Part shown: positions 36,381 through 43,966 of the stretch, in pieces
Layout: every line of letters begins with the position of its first letter
How positions within the stretch are numbered: the first letter of the stretch is position 1
Source: JBGNFV01 sp049645705
GTDB taxonomy: Bacteria; Bacteroidota; Bacteroidia; Cytophagales; Cyclobacteriaceae
Reading direction: 5' to 3'
DNA: 64,000 nt
Assembly: GCA_049645705.1 (NCBI GenBank)
Contig: JBARUK010000027.1
Location: 1 to 64,000, forward strand
Notes under the pieces: generated by a model
The model's database searches: none
The model's input: the letters and a program-made list of their open reading frames with translations, nothing else
Told to the model about the DNA's origin: nothing
Program-made: the position numbers and the translations under genes

Positions 36381-36410
36381 CAAATATACACAATTGAGTA
36401 CTGGCACAAA
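36381..36410 (-). promoter_or_regulatory. Bacteroidota promoter of the kbl operon
   Basis: On the minus strand: TTTG, 18 bp, TATATTTG, matching the -33/-7 consensus TTTG/TAnnTTTG. It ends 7 bp before the ATG at 36373, so the leader would be very short. Confidence 0.6.
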
Positions 36411-36463
36411 TAGGACTTGTTTCGGATGATGAGGATTATTTATAATTTCGCACACCCAAAAGA

Positions 36464-37408
36464 ATGAACAACATGCAAACCCTTCTTGTCATAGGTGCCT
36501 CCGGCCAGGTAGGTTCTGACCTTGTAGATGCGCTGCGCGAGCAATACGGGGAAGATAATGTAATAGCCTCGGATATCCGGGAACCTGAAACAGACAGGGG
36601 CCGGTTTGTCAGGCTCGACGCTACCGATACCAAAGCGGTAGAAGAAGCCATCAGGTCCAATAACGTCACCCAGGTGTACCAGCTCGTAGCTACGCTTTCT
36701 GCCACGGGGGAGAAAAACCCCATGATGGCGTGGAAACTAAACATGCAAACCCTGCTGGACGTGCTGGAAATGGGCCGCGATCTGAAGCTAAAAGTATACT
36801 GGCCCAGTTCCATCGCGGCCTTTGGTAATCACACACCTGCTACCGATACACCCCAGAACTGCATCATGGACCCCGATACCGTCTATGGTATAAGCAAACT
36901 GGCGGGAGAGCGCTGGTGCGAGTACTACCATAAGAAGTTCGGTGTAGACGTACGCAGCCTGCGATACCCCGGTCTGATAGGGTACAAGGCCCTGCCCGGT
37001 GGCGGTACTACCGACTATGCCGTAGACATATACCATAAGGCTGTACAAGGTGAGGAGTTTATGTGCCCCCTGAAGAGCAACACATGTCTGCCCATGATGT
37101 ACATGGACGACGCCATACGCGCTACCCTGGAACTGATGGAAGCCGACCCCGCCAGGCTATCCGTGTGGTCCAGCTACAACCTTTCGGCCTTTAGCTTTAC
37201 CCCTGAGCAGATCGCCGCCAGCATCAGAAAGCTCATTCCCGGCTTTGTCATGGGGTATGACCTGCAGCCGCGCCTGCAGAATATAGCCGATAGCTGGCCT
37301 AACAGTATAGACAGCAGCCGCGCAGCGGCCGACTGGGACTGGAAGCCTGCCTATGACCTGGACAGAATGTCTGAGGAGATGATCAGGCAGTTAAAGAAAA
37401 GGCTTTAG
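36464..37408 (+). CDS. tdh: L-threonine 3-dehydrogenase, SDR type
   Basis: A 314-residue NAD-dependent enzyme of the extended short-chain dehydrogenase family, like the threonine dehydrogenase of Flavobacterium (not the zinc-dependent E. coli type). Rossmann motif GASGQVGSD at residues 11-19, Asp/Arg pair (ASDIRE), active-site Ser in WPSSIAAFG and the catalytic pair YGISK (Tyr and Lys). Threonine-specific features include CMPL-like YPGLIGYKALPGGGTTDYAV and CLPMMYMDDAIRAT. It oxidises threonine to 2-amino-3-ketobutyrate, the substrate of Kbl, encoded divergently 90 bp away. Confidence 0.92.
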   Translation: MNNMQTLLVIGASGQVGSDLVDALREQYGEDNVIASDIREPETDRGRFVRLDATDTKAVEEAIRSNNVTQVYQLVATLSATGEKNPMMAWKLNMQTLLDVLEMGRDLKLKVYWPSSIAAFGNHTPATDTPQNCIMDPDTVYGISKLAGERWCEYYHKKFGVDVRSLRYPGLIGYKALPGGGTTDYAVDIYHKAVQGEEFMCPLKSNTCLPMMYMDDAIRATLELMEADPARLSVWSSYNLSAFSFTPEQIAASIRKLIPGFVMGYDLQPRLQNIADSWPNSIDSSRAAADWDWKPAYDLDRMSEEMIRQLKKRL

Positions 37409-37409
37409 A

Positions 37410-37450
37410 CCATAGGGTCGGTAGTGAGTTTCGCCCCTATGGGACTTTTA
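37410..37450 (+). terminator. Probable terminator of tdh
   Basis: CCATAGGG / CCCTATGG stem followed by ACTTTTA, directly after the stop codon. Confidence 0.6.
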
Positions 37451-37462
37451 ATACACACTTTC

Positions 37463-37568
37463 GCGGGTCTCACAGGAATCGTGGATATTCACCCGTGCCT
37501 CTGTCGTAGGGCATAATCATCACAACACTGGCACGGGTCTCAAAAGAAATTGGAATATAATCCTGTGC
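37463..37568. repeat. Two related hairpins
   Basis: GCGGGT...ACCCGTGC (37463-37498) and GCACGGGT...ATCCTGTGC (37531-37568). Both begin with CGGGTCTCA and have A-rich loops, so they look like two diverged copies of one ~37-bp palindromic unit. Confidence 0.5.
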
Positions 37569-37590
37569 TCCGGCTTAGCGGAACGTTTGG

Positions 37591-38511
37591 TCAGGCTACC
37601 GAACCGGTGCGGAAGGTAAGCAGGAAGAGGCCGGTACGGGTACGAGGCATGCTAAAGGTAAGGCTGCCGTGCTGCAGGTGCATGATGTAGTGACCGGTCA
37701 GGGCCGTAGTATCAGGGCTTTCGGTGTGGCGGGCAGACCGCAGCAGGGTTTGCGTATGGTTGAGCAAGTGAAGATTATGAGATGAGAGCAGGCAGGGACT
37801 GGCCTCTATGGCCAGGGCCACCTCCGGCCCGGCAGTGGGTTGCAGATAGAACTTAATGCTACCGCCGGGGGCGGTAATGCGCACTGCCTGATAGAGCAGG
37901 GACCGAAGCAGCAGACCAGTAAGGAAAGGATCTATATGTACGTGTGCGAGTCCTGGCTGTACGTCACTCCCTATGGTATGATCTTTACTAAATATCCGGC
38001 TCAGGTTCAGGCACATTTCTACCTGGTGGTACAGGTCGGCGGTTTGTAGCTGTGCCTCCACGCTAAGCCGCTGCCCCTGCAGCCATTCTACAGACTCCGT
38101 CATATATTGCCTGTACTGCTCCAGGTCCTGCCTCAGGTAGAACAGGCTGTCGGTACCGACCTGCCCTTCCAGTCGACCGGTACGCTGCAGTGCCGATAGC
38201 ATCAGCCGCCGGGCAGGCAGGTAATGCAGGTCTACCAGGGTATTCTCTACCTTGCGGCTCACACTGTACTTTCGGCTACCACTCTTATGCAATGCCTGAA
38301 AGGCATATTTTTGACGCACCTGCTTGCGCAGTACTGCCAGGTCTTCGGCTATGTCACGGATAAGTTCGTTCTTTCTGCTATCAGTCAGTACCTTGCGCAC
38401 GTAGCTCACATTATAGCCGGATATGTCCGCTATCTCTTTTATGTCTCCATGACCTGAAAGATGGTCAAGGAGGTCATCCGAATCACTGTTGTTCTCTTCC
38501 ATCATTCTCAT
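37591..38511 (-). CDS. Putative HTH regulator with degenerate GHKL-like domain
   Basis: A 306-residue cytoplasmic protein. Near residue 25 a helix-turn-helix-like segment (IKEIADISGYNVSYVRKVL) can be seen. The C-terminal half (about 190-300) resembles a histidine-kinase ATP-binding fold in order of elements (TGLLLRSLLYQAVRITAPGGSIKFYL) but lacks the N and G boxes. A helical linker joins them. There is no signal peptide or membrane segment. I do not recognise a named family; role in regulation is inferred from the HTH alone. Confidence 0.65.
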   Translation of the reverse strand: MRMMEENNSDSDDLLDHLSGHGDIKEIADISGYNVSYVRKVLTDSRKNELIRDIAEDLAVLRKQVRQKYAFQALHKSGSRKYSVSRKVENTLVDLHYLPARRLMLSALQRTGRLEGQVGTDSLFYLRQDLEQYRQYMTESVEWLQGQRLSVEAQLQTADLYHQVEMCLNLSRIFSKDHTIGSDVQPGLAHVHIDPFLTGLLLRSLLYQAVRITAPGGSIKFYLQPTAGPEVALAIEASPCLLSSHNLHLLNHTQTLLRSARHTESPDTTALTGHYIMHLQHGSLTFSMPRTRTGLFLLTFRTGSVA

Positions 38512-38699
38512 TGCGGCCGGTACACAGCATGTGTCACCGGGCGGCTGACATGACAGCCATATGCAACTAAATATTATTTTATGCTAAATAATGAATATTA
38601 CTGTTGCCCAGGAAATATTACAGGGGCTTCCGGACACTTAGCCTTACCTTTTTTAAGGGTTGGCCTTATATCCGCTCCTGTATGCACCGATTACACGCA

Positions 38700-38725
38700 A
38701 AAAAGCCACCCGAAGGTGGCTTTTT
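38700..38725. terminator. Bidirectional terminator
   Basis: Perfect 11-bp stem AAAAAGCCACC/GGTGGCTTTTT with CGAA loop, 22 bp beyond the stop at 38748. Confidence 0.9.
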
Positions 38726-38747
38726 CGTTAAAGGTTCAGGGTATCGT

Positions 38748-39332
38748 TTATAAACCTGTTTCAGCGGATACCTCTACCTGGTATTCGGTCTGGTTACCGG
38801 CCAGGTCTTCGGCTATGATCTTTACAACCACAAGACCTGTACCGGTCACATCGGCCGTCAGTTCATAGACATACGCGCCGCGGTCCTCCGCTATGGTTGC
38901 CTCGCCCTCCTGCTGCACTGCGCCAAACTGGTTTTGTATGGACACAGTCACACTTTTAAGGGCAAAGTCATCGTGAGCCACCACATATATGCGGCTGCCG
39001 GCGGCACCGGTGTAATCGTCCATCATAACACCATCTATAGAAGGCGGAGTCATTTTGTCACGAACGGCTACATTATAGGCCGATACTCTACCGCTGGCCG
39101 CCTCCCTGTATTGGGGGCCTAGCTGCTCGCTCTGCAGGGCCAGTTTAGCGTATACCGTGGCCATGTTAAATCGCTCACGATGCGCTAACTGACTCTCTGT
39201 AGCTGGCGTACTGCTGGGCGAGGGCCTGCCACCTACTATGGTAGCACCGGCGCGCTGCCTGTACACGATGGAACCTTTGCGGGCGCCACCACTCGCGCCT
39301 TCTACCCAAACGTTGTCTTTAATAATTGCCAT
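38748..39332 (-). CDS. DUF6266-like small protein, paralogue of 48733-49308
   Basis: A 194-residue protein without signal peptide. N-terminal basic, Gly-rich segment (MAIIKDNVWVEGASGGARKG ... VYRQRAG), a helical middle with YREAASGRVSAYNVAVRDKM, then TPPSIDGV and a C-terminal Ig-like beta domain (IYVVAHDDFALKSVTVSI ... EDLAGNQTEYQVEV). The order and motifs are shared with the protein at 48733. The start resembles DUF6266 (GxxSGKxGxxV-type) proteins of Bacteroidota; that assignment is tentative. Monocistronic. Confidence 0.75.
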   Translation of the reverse strand: MAIIKDNVWVEGASGGARKGSIVYRQRAGATIVGGRPSPSSTPATESQLAHRERFNMATVYAKLALQSEQLGPQYREAASGRVSAYNVAVRDKMTPPSIDGVMMDDYTGAAGSRIYVVAHDDFALKSVTVSIQNQFGAVQQEGEATIAEDRGAYVYELTADVTGTGLVVVKIIAEDLAGNQTEYQVEVSAETGL

Positions 39333-40042
39333 TGTTTTTCATGTTTATTTAAATGACTAAATGATGATGCAATATTAGGCCATAAGTCTCTGATTAAGAG
39401 CCTTGTGTAATTATATCTAATTTTATTGACATGAAAATAATGACTCTTTTACATAAAAAAACTGTGTTTATAAATCTTAATAGGCTGTAATTCAGTAGTT
39501 TGTTAATTGAAAATACCAGTGAAAAAAATTTGATGGTAAAATGGATGACCACTACTTTGTATAAGTAGCCATAATGTAAGGTTTTGGGGCTATGGAAAAA
39601 GAAAAATTAAAAAAAGCCGTCATAAGGCTTTTAATAGGCTATTTTAGGGTGATTTGACGGAAAAGATAGTGTGTAAGTTGATGTAGCTATAAGCAGAAAA
39701 ACCCAGGCCAATATGGCCCGGGTTTTATCACCAGTTATAAACAATTACATATAATACTATCGGTCAGATCATATTATATACTTGTACAGGTCTGTATGTC
39801 GGATCAACCTTATCTAAATGCTCTTCAACTATCTGTACACTTTTTAAAATTCAGGCAACACGTACTACAGCGCTGCCACAGTTTCTGTTACAGTTACAAT
39901 TATAAGGTGATATTGTTGCAATTCAAAATTTTATTAGCAACATTTTATCCTAAAAAAGTGACCTATTGCACTAAATGTTGCGCAATGAGATGTCATCCTG
40001 TTGCCTAACCGGTTAAAAAGCGCAGAAATTCTATATTTGTCA
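39333..40042. other. Intergenic region with two orphan hairpins
   Basis: AT-rich DNA with two terminator-like hairpins at 39612-39632 (AAAAGCC/GGCTTTT) and 39698-39726 (AAAACCC.GGCC/GGCC.GGGTTTT). Neither lies right after a gene. An ORF at 39796-40008 has no protein features. Confidence 0.5.
39698..39726. terminator. Orphan terminator-like hairpin
   Basis: Strong stem with T-run on either strand, 366 bp from the nearest upstream start and 316 bp before the XRE gene. May end a small RNA; no other evidence for one. Confidence 0.5.
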
Positions 40043-40438
40043 ATGATGGACAGGCTGCTGGAAAATATTCGGACCTTGCGAAAGAGAAATCTGCTGAAGC
40101 AGGAAGATGTAGCCCGTCACCTGGGCATTACGCGCGCAGCCTACGGTATGTACGAGACGGGCTCACGCGATGTGCCGCACGACAAGCAGGTGCTGATCGC
40201 CAAGTTCTACGACATACCGCTGCAGACCCTGCAGTCGGGCACAGTAGAAGCGGAGGGCCGCAAGCCGGGTATGGATACGGCTGGCCGCGCTGAACTGATG
40301 GATATGAGCAAGATGGATCTGGTGAGCCACTGCCTGGCCCTGCAAAATGAACTGAACGCCCAGCGCAGCCGCCTCAGCAAACTGGAGCTGGAACGCGAAG
40401 AGACTAAACGGGTGCTGAGGGGGTTGATGGATAGGTAG
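40043..40438 (+). CDS. XRE-family transcriptional regulator
   Basis: A 131-residue protein starting MMDRLLENIRTLRKRN; an upstream TTG frame is unlikely. Residues 6-60 form a Cro/CI-type HTH (LLKQEDVARHLGITRAAYGMYETGSRDVP). The C-terminus is a coiled coil (LQNELNAQRSRLSKLELEREE). It is convergent with the TIR/RiPP operon, ending 18 bp from it, and may regulate it, but there is no direct proof. TATATTTG lies at 40032, too close to the ATG for a normal leader. Confidence 0.88.
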   Translation: MMDRLLENIRTLRKRNLLKQEDVARHLGITRAAYGMYETGSRDVPHDKQVLIAKFYDIPLQTLQSGTVEAEGRKPGMDTAGRAELMDMSKMDLVSHCLALQNELNAQRSRLSKLELEREETKRVLRGLMDR

Positions 40439-40456
40439 GTCGTGGCTCTTCTTAGC

Positions 40457-41371
40457 CTAGGAGCTTTGTGATAAACTATTGATCACTTTCCGAATACCAT
40501 TTACAACATCTAAGAATGCTTCATCTCTATCGGACCATTTAGAGATAGGGCGTGCATCTTTAGGAAGAGCTTGATGCTTTGCTATAGGTAAAGATGAAAA
40601 ATCACAAGGCCTTAAGATCACCGGAATAATAGTAACATCACCTCGTTCCTGCCTCTTTAGGGTATTAGAGACTTCTACATCATTAATGTATTCCGAGGCC
40701 ATAAATGATGAACTAACAAGAAATAGAACTACCCGTGCAGATTCCAAATGTAATCTAATAGTGTTATCCCATTTTTCACCAGGAGATATCATCCTGTCGT
40801 CCCATTCTTCTATGGTTCCATCTTGGATCAAACCGCTAAGGTGCTCAATCAACTCGTCTTTGAATATTTCATCTTTGTGAGCATAAGAAATGAATATTTT
40901 CACCCCTGGACTGTTAGATTTTTCATTCATCAGGAGATTTTGCTCGCTTTCTATTCCTATGGATATATTGTTTCCCATCACTTCTTTTATCAAAGATCGA
41001 CTAAAGTATGGCTTGTAAATCTTTTTGACCAAAAGCCTCCCTTTAATTCGATTATCAATATCTACCATACACATTCGAGTAAAAAAATGCTTGAAGAGAG
41101 GGTACTCATGTGGAATTGCACTTGTGTTTAATGCTAACGTGTCATTCGGTATATCATACCGAATAACTTTATCAGGAATTAAAACTTTATCGAGGAGACC
41201 ACTTTTATTCGACTCTTCAAAGACACGAGAAGTAATGAGAGTACTAAGAGCAAAATCTGAATTATAATTATTATCACAATTCAGCTTTACTTGAAACTGA
41301 TCATCTTTCCTAATAAGTGAGATCAATTCAAGAAATCTCAGTGTTGTTCTGAAGCTTAATGCCAAGTTCAT
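40457..41371 (-). CDS. TIR-domain protein of the RiPP operon
   Basis: A 304-residue protein. The C-terminal ~145 residues form a TIR domain: VKIFISYAHKDEIFKDEL, EEWDDRMISPGEKWDNTI, ARVVLFLVSSSFMASEYI followed by NDVE, and VTIIPVILRPCDF. The Glu after the ASEYI block is the candidate NADase residue. The N-terminal ~155 residues are soluble and unrecognised (RMCMVDIDNRIKGRLLV, KPYFSRSLIKEVMG). I chose ATG 41371, which overlaps the TGA of the preceding gene (ATGA), over GTG 41383. It is last in a five-gene minus-strand operon. TIR domains of bacteria commonly act in defence through NAD+ breakdown. Confidence 0.88.
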   Translation of the reverse strand: MNLALSFRTTLRFLELISLIRKDDQFQVKLNCDNNYNSDFALSTLITSRVFEESNKSGLLDKVLIPDKVIRYDIPNDTLALNTSAIPHEYPLFKHFFTRMCMVDIDNRIKGRLLVKKIYKPYFSRSLIKEVMGNNISIGIESEQNLLMNEKSNSPGVKIFISYAHKDEIFKDELIEHLSGLIQDGTIEEWDDRMISPGEKWDNTIRLHLESARVVLFLVSSSFMASEYINDVEVSNTLKRQERGDVTIIPVILRPCDFSSLPIAKHQALPKDARPISKWSDRDEAFLDVVNGIRKVINSLSQSS

Positions 41372-42276
41372 AGATCTTGACACAAAGTCTTATCCACCTT
41401 CAGGTCTTTGATAAGGTAGGTATTTATCAGATCGCTTGTGTTTGCATCTGAGGCGGTGCTCCGAAGCCTTTGCAGGAATAGGAGCTGAATGAAACGGGGC
41501 TCGTTTACCAGTTCTTCGGTCAACAGATGGTCTGCTGTTTCTGCCGGTGCCAGCACATAGCGGACCAGGCGGCCTGTATAAGCCTCTTCTCTTGCGAGTA
41601 TATCCAGTATATTACCCAAATGTGGCTGCAGATCCGGTTCACGCATAAACTTGTTTAAGATAACGTCTATGACAAAGTTGCGCCAGGTGATGGCGGCCGC
41701 CTTATCATGGTCAGTTAGTTCACGAAAAGACATCTCGAAAAGTCTGTTCTCCCCGTATTGGAAGTAGGTCAGCAGATCATCTACCAGCCCCATGGCTTCG
41801 TCAATATCACCGGTCTGGCAGTATATCCTGAGCTTATTGATCGTTTGCTCTGCCATGAACTCCGTTTTGAGTACCCTATTGTCTTTGAACAACTCGTAGC
41901 CTGCCTCTCTTTCGCATTCCAGTAAGCGTAAAGCCTCTGCGGGGTCACCGTTTACATAGTGATAGTAGGCGAGCATGGGGTAGTACAGGATACTAAGGCT
42001 GAGGCTGACGGTATCCGGTAGTTCTTCGAACTCTTTGATAGCCTTGTGGGTCCAGTATTCGCCCAGATGCATCTGCCCGTTCCTCAGGTGAGCCAGGCAC
42101 TTTTCATAAAGGGTAAAGCTATAGGTAATGTCTACCATTTCACGCGGGCCTACGGTGCTCTTTGCCAGGGTTCTGATGTCCTCAAAGATATGCTGCCTGT
42201 TGAAGCGGGGACTTTTTTTGGTGGTCAGTATTTCCCGGAGTCTTTTCTGTGGGGTGGTTAGGGTATCTTTTATCAT
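41368..42276 (-). CDS. 302-residue helical protein of the RiPP operon
   Basis: All-helical, with TPR-like periodicity (KCLAHLRNGQMHLGEYWTHK, YYHYVNGDPAEALRLLECER, YCQTGDIDEAMGLVDDLL). No catalytic motif and no membrane segment. It overlaps the radical SAM gene by 4 bp at its start and the TIR gene by 4 bp at its end, both ATGA, so the three are translationally coupled. It may bind the peptide or another protein; the family is unknown to me. Confidence 0.8.
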   Translation of the reverse strand: MIKDTLTTPQKRLREILTTKKSPRFNRQHIFEDIRTLAKSTVGPREMVDITYSFTLYEKCLAHLRNGQMHLGEYWTHKAIKEFEELPDTVSLSLSILYYPMLAYYHYVNGDPAEALRLLECEREAGYELFKDNRVLKTEFMAEQTINKLRIYCQTGDIDEAMGLVDDLLTYFQYGENRLFEMSFRELTDHDKAAAITWRNFVIDVILNKFMREPDLQPHLGNILDILAREEAYTGRLVRYVLAPAETADHLLTEELVNEPRFIQLLFLQRLRSTASDANTSDLINTYLIKDLKVDKTLCQDL

Positions 42277-43634
42277 TGGTTCTGAAGGAATTGCAGGAAT
42301 AGTTTGTCTTCCAGGTTAAACTTAAAGGTGGGGCAGGCCCGCTTACCTTTATACCACGATACAGGACAGTGGCCGCCGCAGACAGGAAGCAGTTTGCAGC
42401 TTCGGCAGTTCTCACTGTTATTCTTACCTTCCAGTATGTCGTCGTACCAGTTTCTGAGCGGTGCGTTCTGGTAGTCTTCAGAGCGATACACCCCGGGTTT
42501 AGTAATATTTCCAAGTACGAGAGAGGCGTCTGAATCTTCCAGCCCATCTGTGTAGGGTACCTCCCAGCAATAGGATACGTCTCCGTTTGCATCTATCAGT
42601 TCAGCGTCCTTATCGGTGGTCATACACGTGCCGTACATCCTCTGCGGCAGGTAGCCGGACTTTCTGTAGCCCAGCGCGTGCATTTTCATGAGCCAGTCTA
42701 TTTCCAGCGTGGCAAACAGGTCATGGTCTATGCCTACAGACTCATCTGCATTGTTATTGCCCCAGTCGTGAATAGGGGCCAGGCTTACAATAATATCTTT
42801 GTGCAGGTCCATTTCAGCCAGTAGCTCTATCAGGCTGTCTACCTCATGATAGTTATGCTTATGGACGTTGATCCTGATGGTGATCAGGCAATTATGCTTT
42901 TTATATATATCTGTCCGTACGGCGCTTGCCACATTTTTCAGAATAGCATCGAAGGTGCCGATGCCCTTTTTGGTCATCCGGCTGTTATCATGTGTCTCCT
43001 TCACCCCGTCGATGGTGATCTGAAAGTTGGTACATCTGTACTTCTCGACCAGATCATGGAAGATCCTGGGTTTCAGGCTCAGGCCGTTGGTGATCATAGA
43101 CGCTGAATAGTGTATCTTTTTCTCTTCTGCCAGATCAATAAGGTCGGCAGATAGACCCGCCATCGAACTGTAACCCATCAATGGTTCTGCACCATACCAG
43201 GTGATGTCCAGTCCTTTGTAGGTTCGTTTTTCCAGCTTGGAGGTGATGTGGCTAAGGGTCCTGTCGGCTATGTCCTGGCTAAGGGTGAGCTTGGTATGGC
43301 TTTGCCCGCAATAGTTGCATCCGAGCTGGCAGTTGGCCGTAGGGGTGATCACCATTCCGAGAAAGTCACTGGTGGTCTGTCCTACTTTAAACTCATGCAG
43401 TATCTCCCGTAGTTCGTCTTCGTTCTCTTTTACCACTATCTCTTCCGTAAAAAGCCTGACGAGAATCTCTTCAGGTACTTCGTGTATCCTGTCGTTCCGG
43501 ATCTTATCCACAGTGGCGGTGTCCAGCACCAGGGCTGTACCGGTTCGGGCACTAAAAGCGATGACCTGCTTGTGCTCGGCATCAGGGTCTATCGGATCAG
43601 TAAAGGTGGTGTAGTATGATAGTTTGTAGCTCAT
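42273..43634 (-). CDS. Radical SAM/SPASM peptide maturase
   Basis: A 453-residue enzyme. The first ~90 residues look like a peptide-recognition (RRE-like) region. The radical SAM cluster motif is NCQLGCNYC, with Cys102, Cys106 and Cys109. The core has ITWYGAEPLM and FQITIDGVKETHD. The SPASM domain at the C-terminus holds a Cys set: YCWEVPY, NCRSCKLLPVCGGHCPVSW and ACP, for one or two extra [4Fe-4S] clusters. Family: sactipeptide-, ranthipeptide- or sulfatase-maturase-like. The upstream Cys-rich GG-leader gene is the obvious substrate. It is not an anaerobic sulfatase maturase, as no sulfatase lies nearby. Confidence 0.92.
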   Translation of the reverse strand: MSYKLSYYTTFTDPIDPDAEHKQVIAFSARTGTALVLDTATVDKIRNDRIHEVPEEILVRLFTEEIVVKENEDELREILHEFKVGQTTSDFLGMVITPTANCQLGCNYCGQSHTKLTLSQDIADRTLSHITSKLEKRTYKGLDITWYGAEPLMGYSSMAGLSADLIDLAEEKKIHYSASMITNGLSLKPRIFHDLVEKYRCTNFQITIDGVKETHDNSRMTKKGIGTFDAILKNVASAVRTDIYKKHNCLITIRINVHKHNYHEVDSLIELLAEMDLHKDIIVSLAPIHDWGNNNADESVGIDHDLFATLEIDWLMKMHALGYRKSGYLPQRMYGTCMTTDKDAELIDANGDVSYCWEVPYTDGLEDSDASLVLGNITKPGVYRSEDYQNAPLRNWYDDILEGKNNSENCRSCKLLPVCGGHCPVSWYKGKRACPTFKFNLEDKLFLQFLQNQ

Positions 43635-43663
43635 GTCAGATAGGTATTTATAGAGGCGTAAGG

Positions 43664-43687
43664 CAGGAGAGGATGAACCCTCTCCTG
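43664..43687 (-). promoter_or_regulatory. Intercistronic hairpin between precursor and maturase
   Basis: A perfect 9-bp stem CAGGAGAGG/CCTCTCCTG with 6-nt loop and no T-run. It probably stabilises or partly ends the precursor transcript, so that precursor is made in excess over the maturase (common in RiPP operons). Confidence 0.6.
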
Positions 43688-43722
43688 ATCATATTTACAG
43701 GTAACGGTTACTGATTCAGTTA

Positions 43723-43914
43723 TCAGTTGTTTCCTTCCCCATTGCTGTTACATGCAGTATTAGTACCACACTTAGTAGAGCACGGAGCCAGTACGCCACC
43801 TCGGATCTTTGAGACGACCTCACCTTCCATAGTCTGAAGGCCTGATCTTCTCATTTCCATGAGTGCCTTCTTCAAATTAGCGTTTTTCATTTTTAAGGAT
43901 ATTGAATGTTTCAT
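43723..43914 (-). CDS. RiPP precursor peptide with GG leader
   Basis: A 63-residue peptide. The leader (1-40) is basic and helical (MKHSISLKMKNANLKKALME) and ends in SKIRGG, a double-glycine cleavage site. The 23-residue core begins VLAPCSTKCGTNTAC and is Asn/Gly-rich after that; it holds three Cys (45, 49, 55). It matches the Bacteroidota 'GG' natural product precursor type. It lies 88 bp before the radical SAM gene and 53 bp after the barrel gene, in the same operon. The product would be a Cys-crosslinked peptide (thioether). No dedicated peptidase-exporter (C39 ABC) is seen in the window. Confidence 0.85.
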   Translation of the reverse strand: MKHSISLKMKNANLKKALMEMRRSGLQTMEGEVVSKIRGGVLAPCSTKCGTNTACNSNGEGNN

Positions 43915-43966
43915 GCTTACTCTGTTACAAGGATTTTCAGCGAGCTCCTTACTTGCAAGTGTCTTA

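Noticed and set aside
42273..43634. Anaerobic sulfatase-maturing enzyme
   Set aside because: Radical SAM/SPASM layout is similar, but no sulfatase is nearby and a Cys-rich GG-leader precursor is directly upstream.
43664..43687. Full rho-independent terminator after the precursor
   Set aside because: The stem is perfect but no T-run follows on the minus strand, so complete termination is unlikely.
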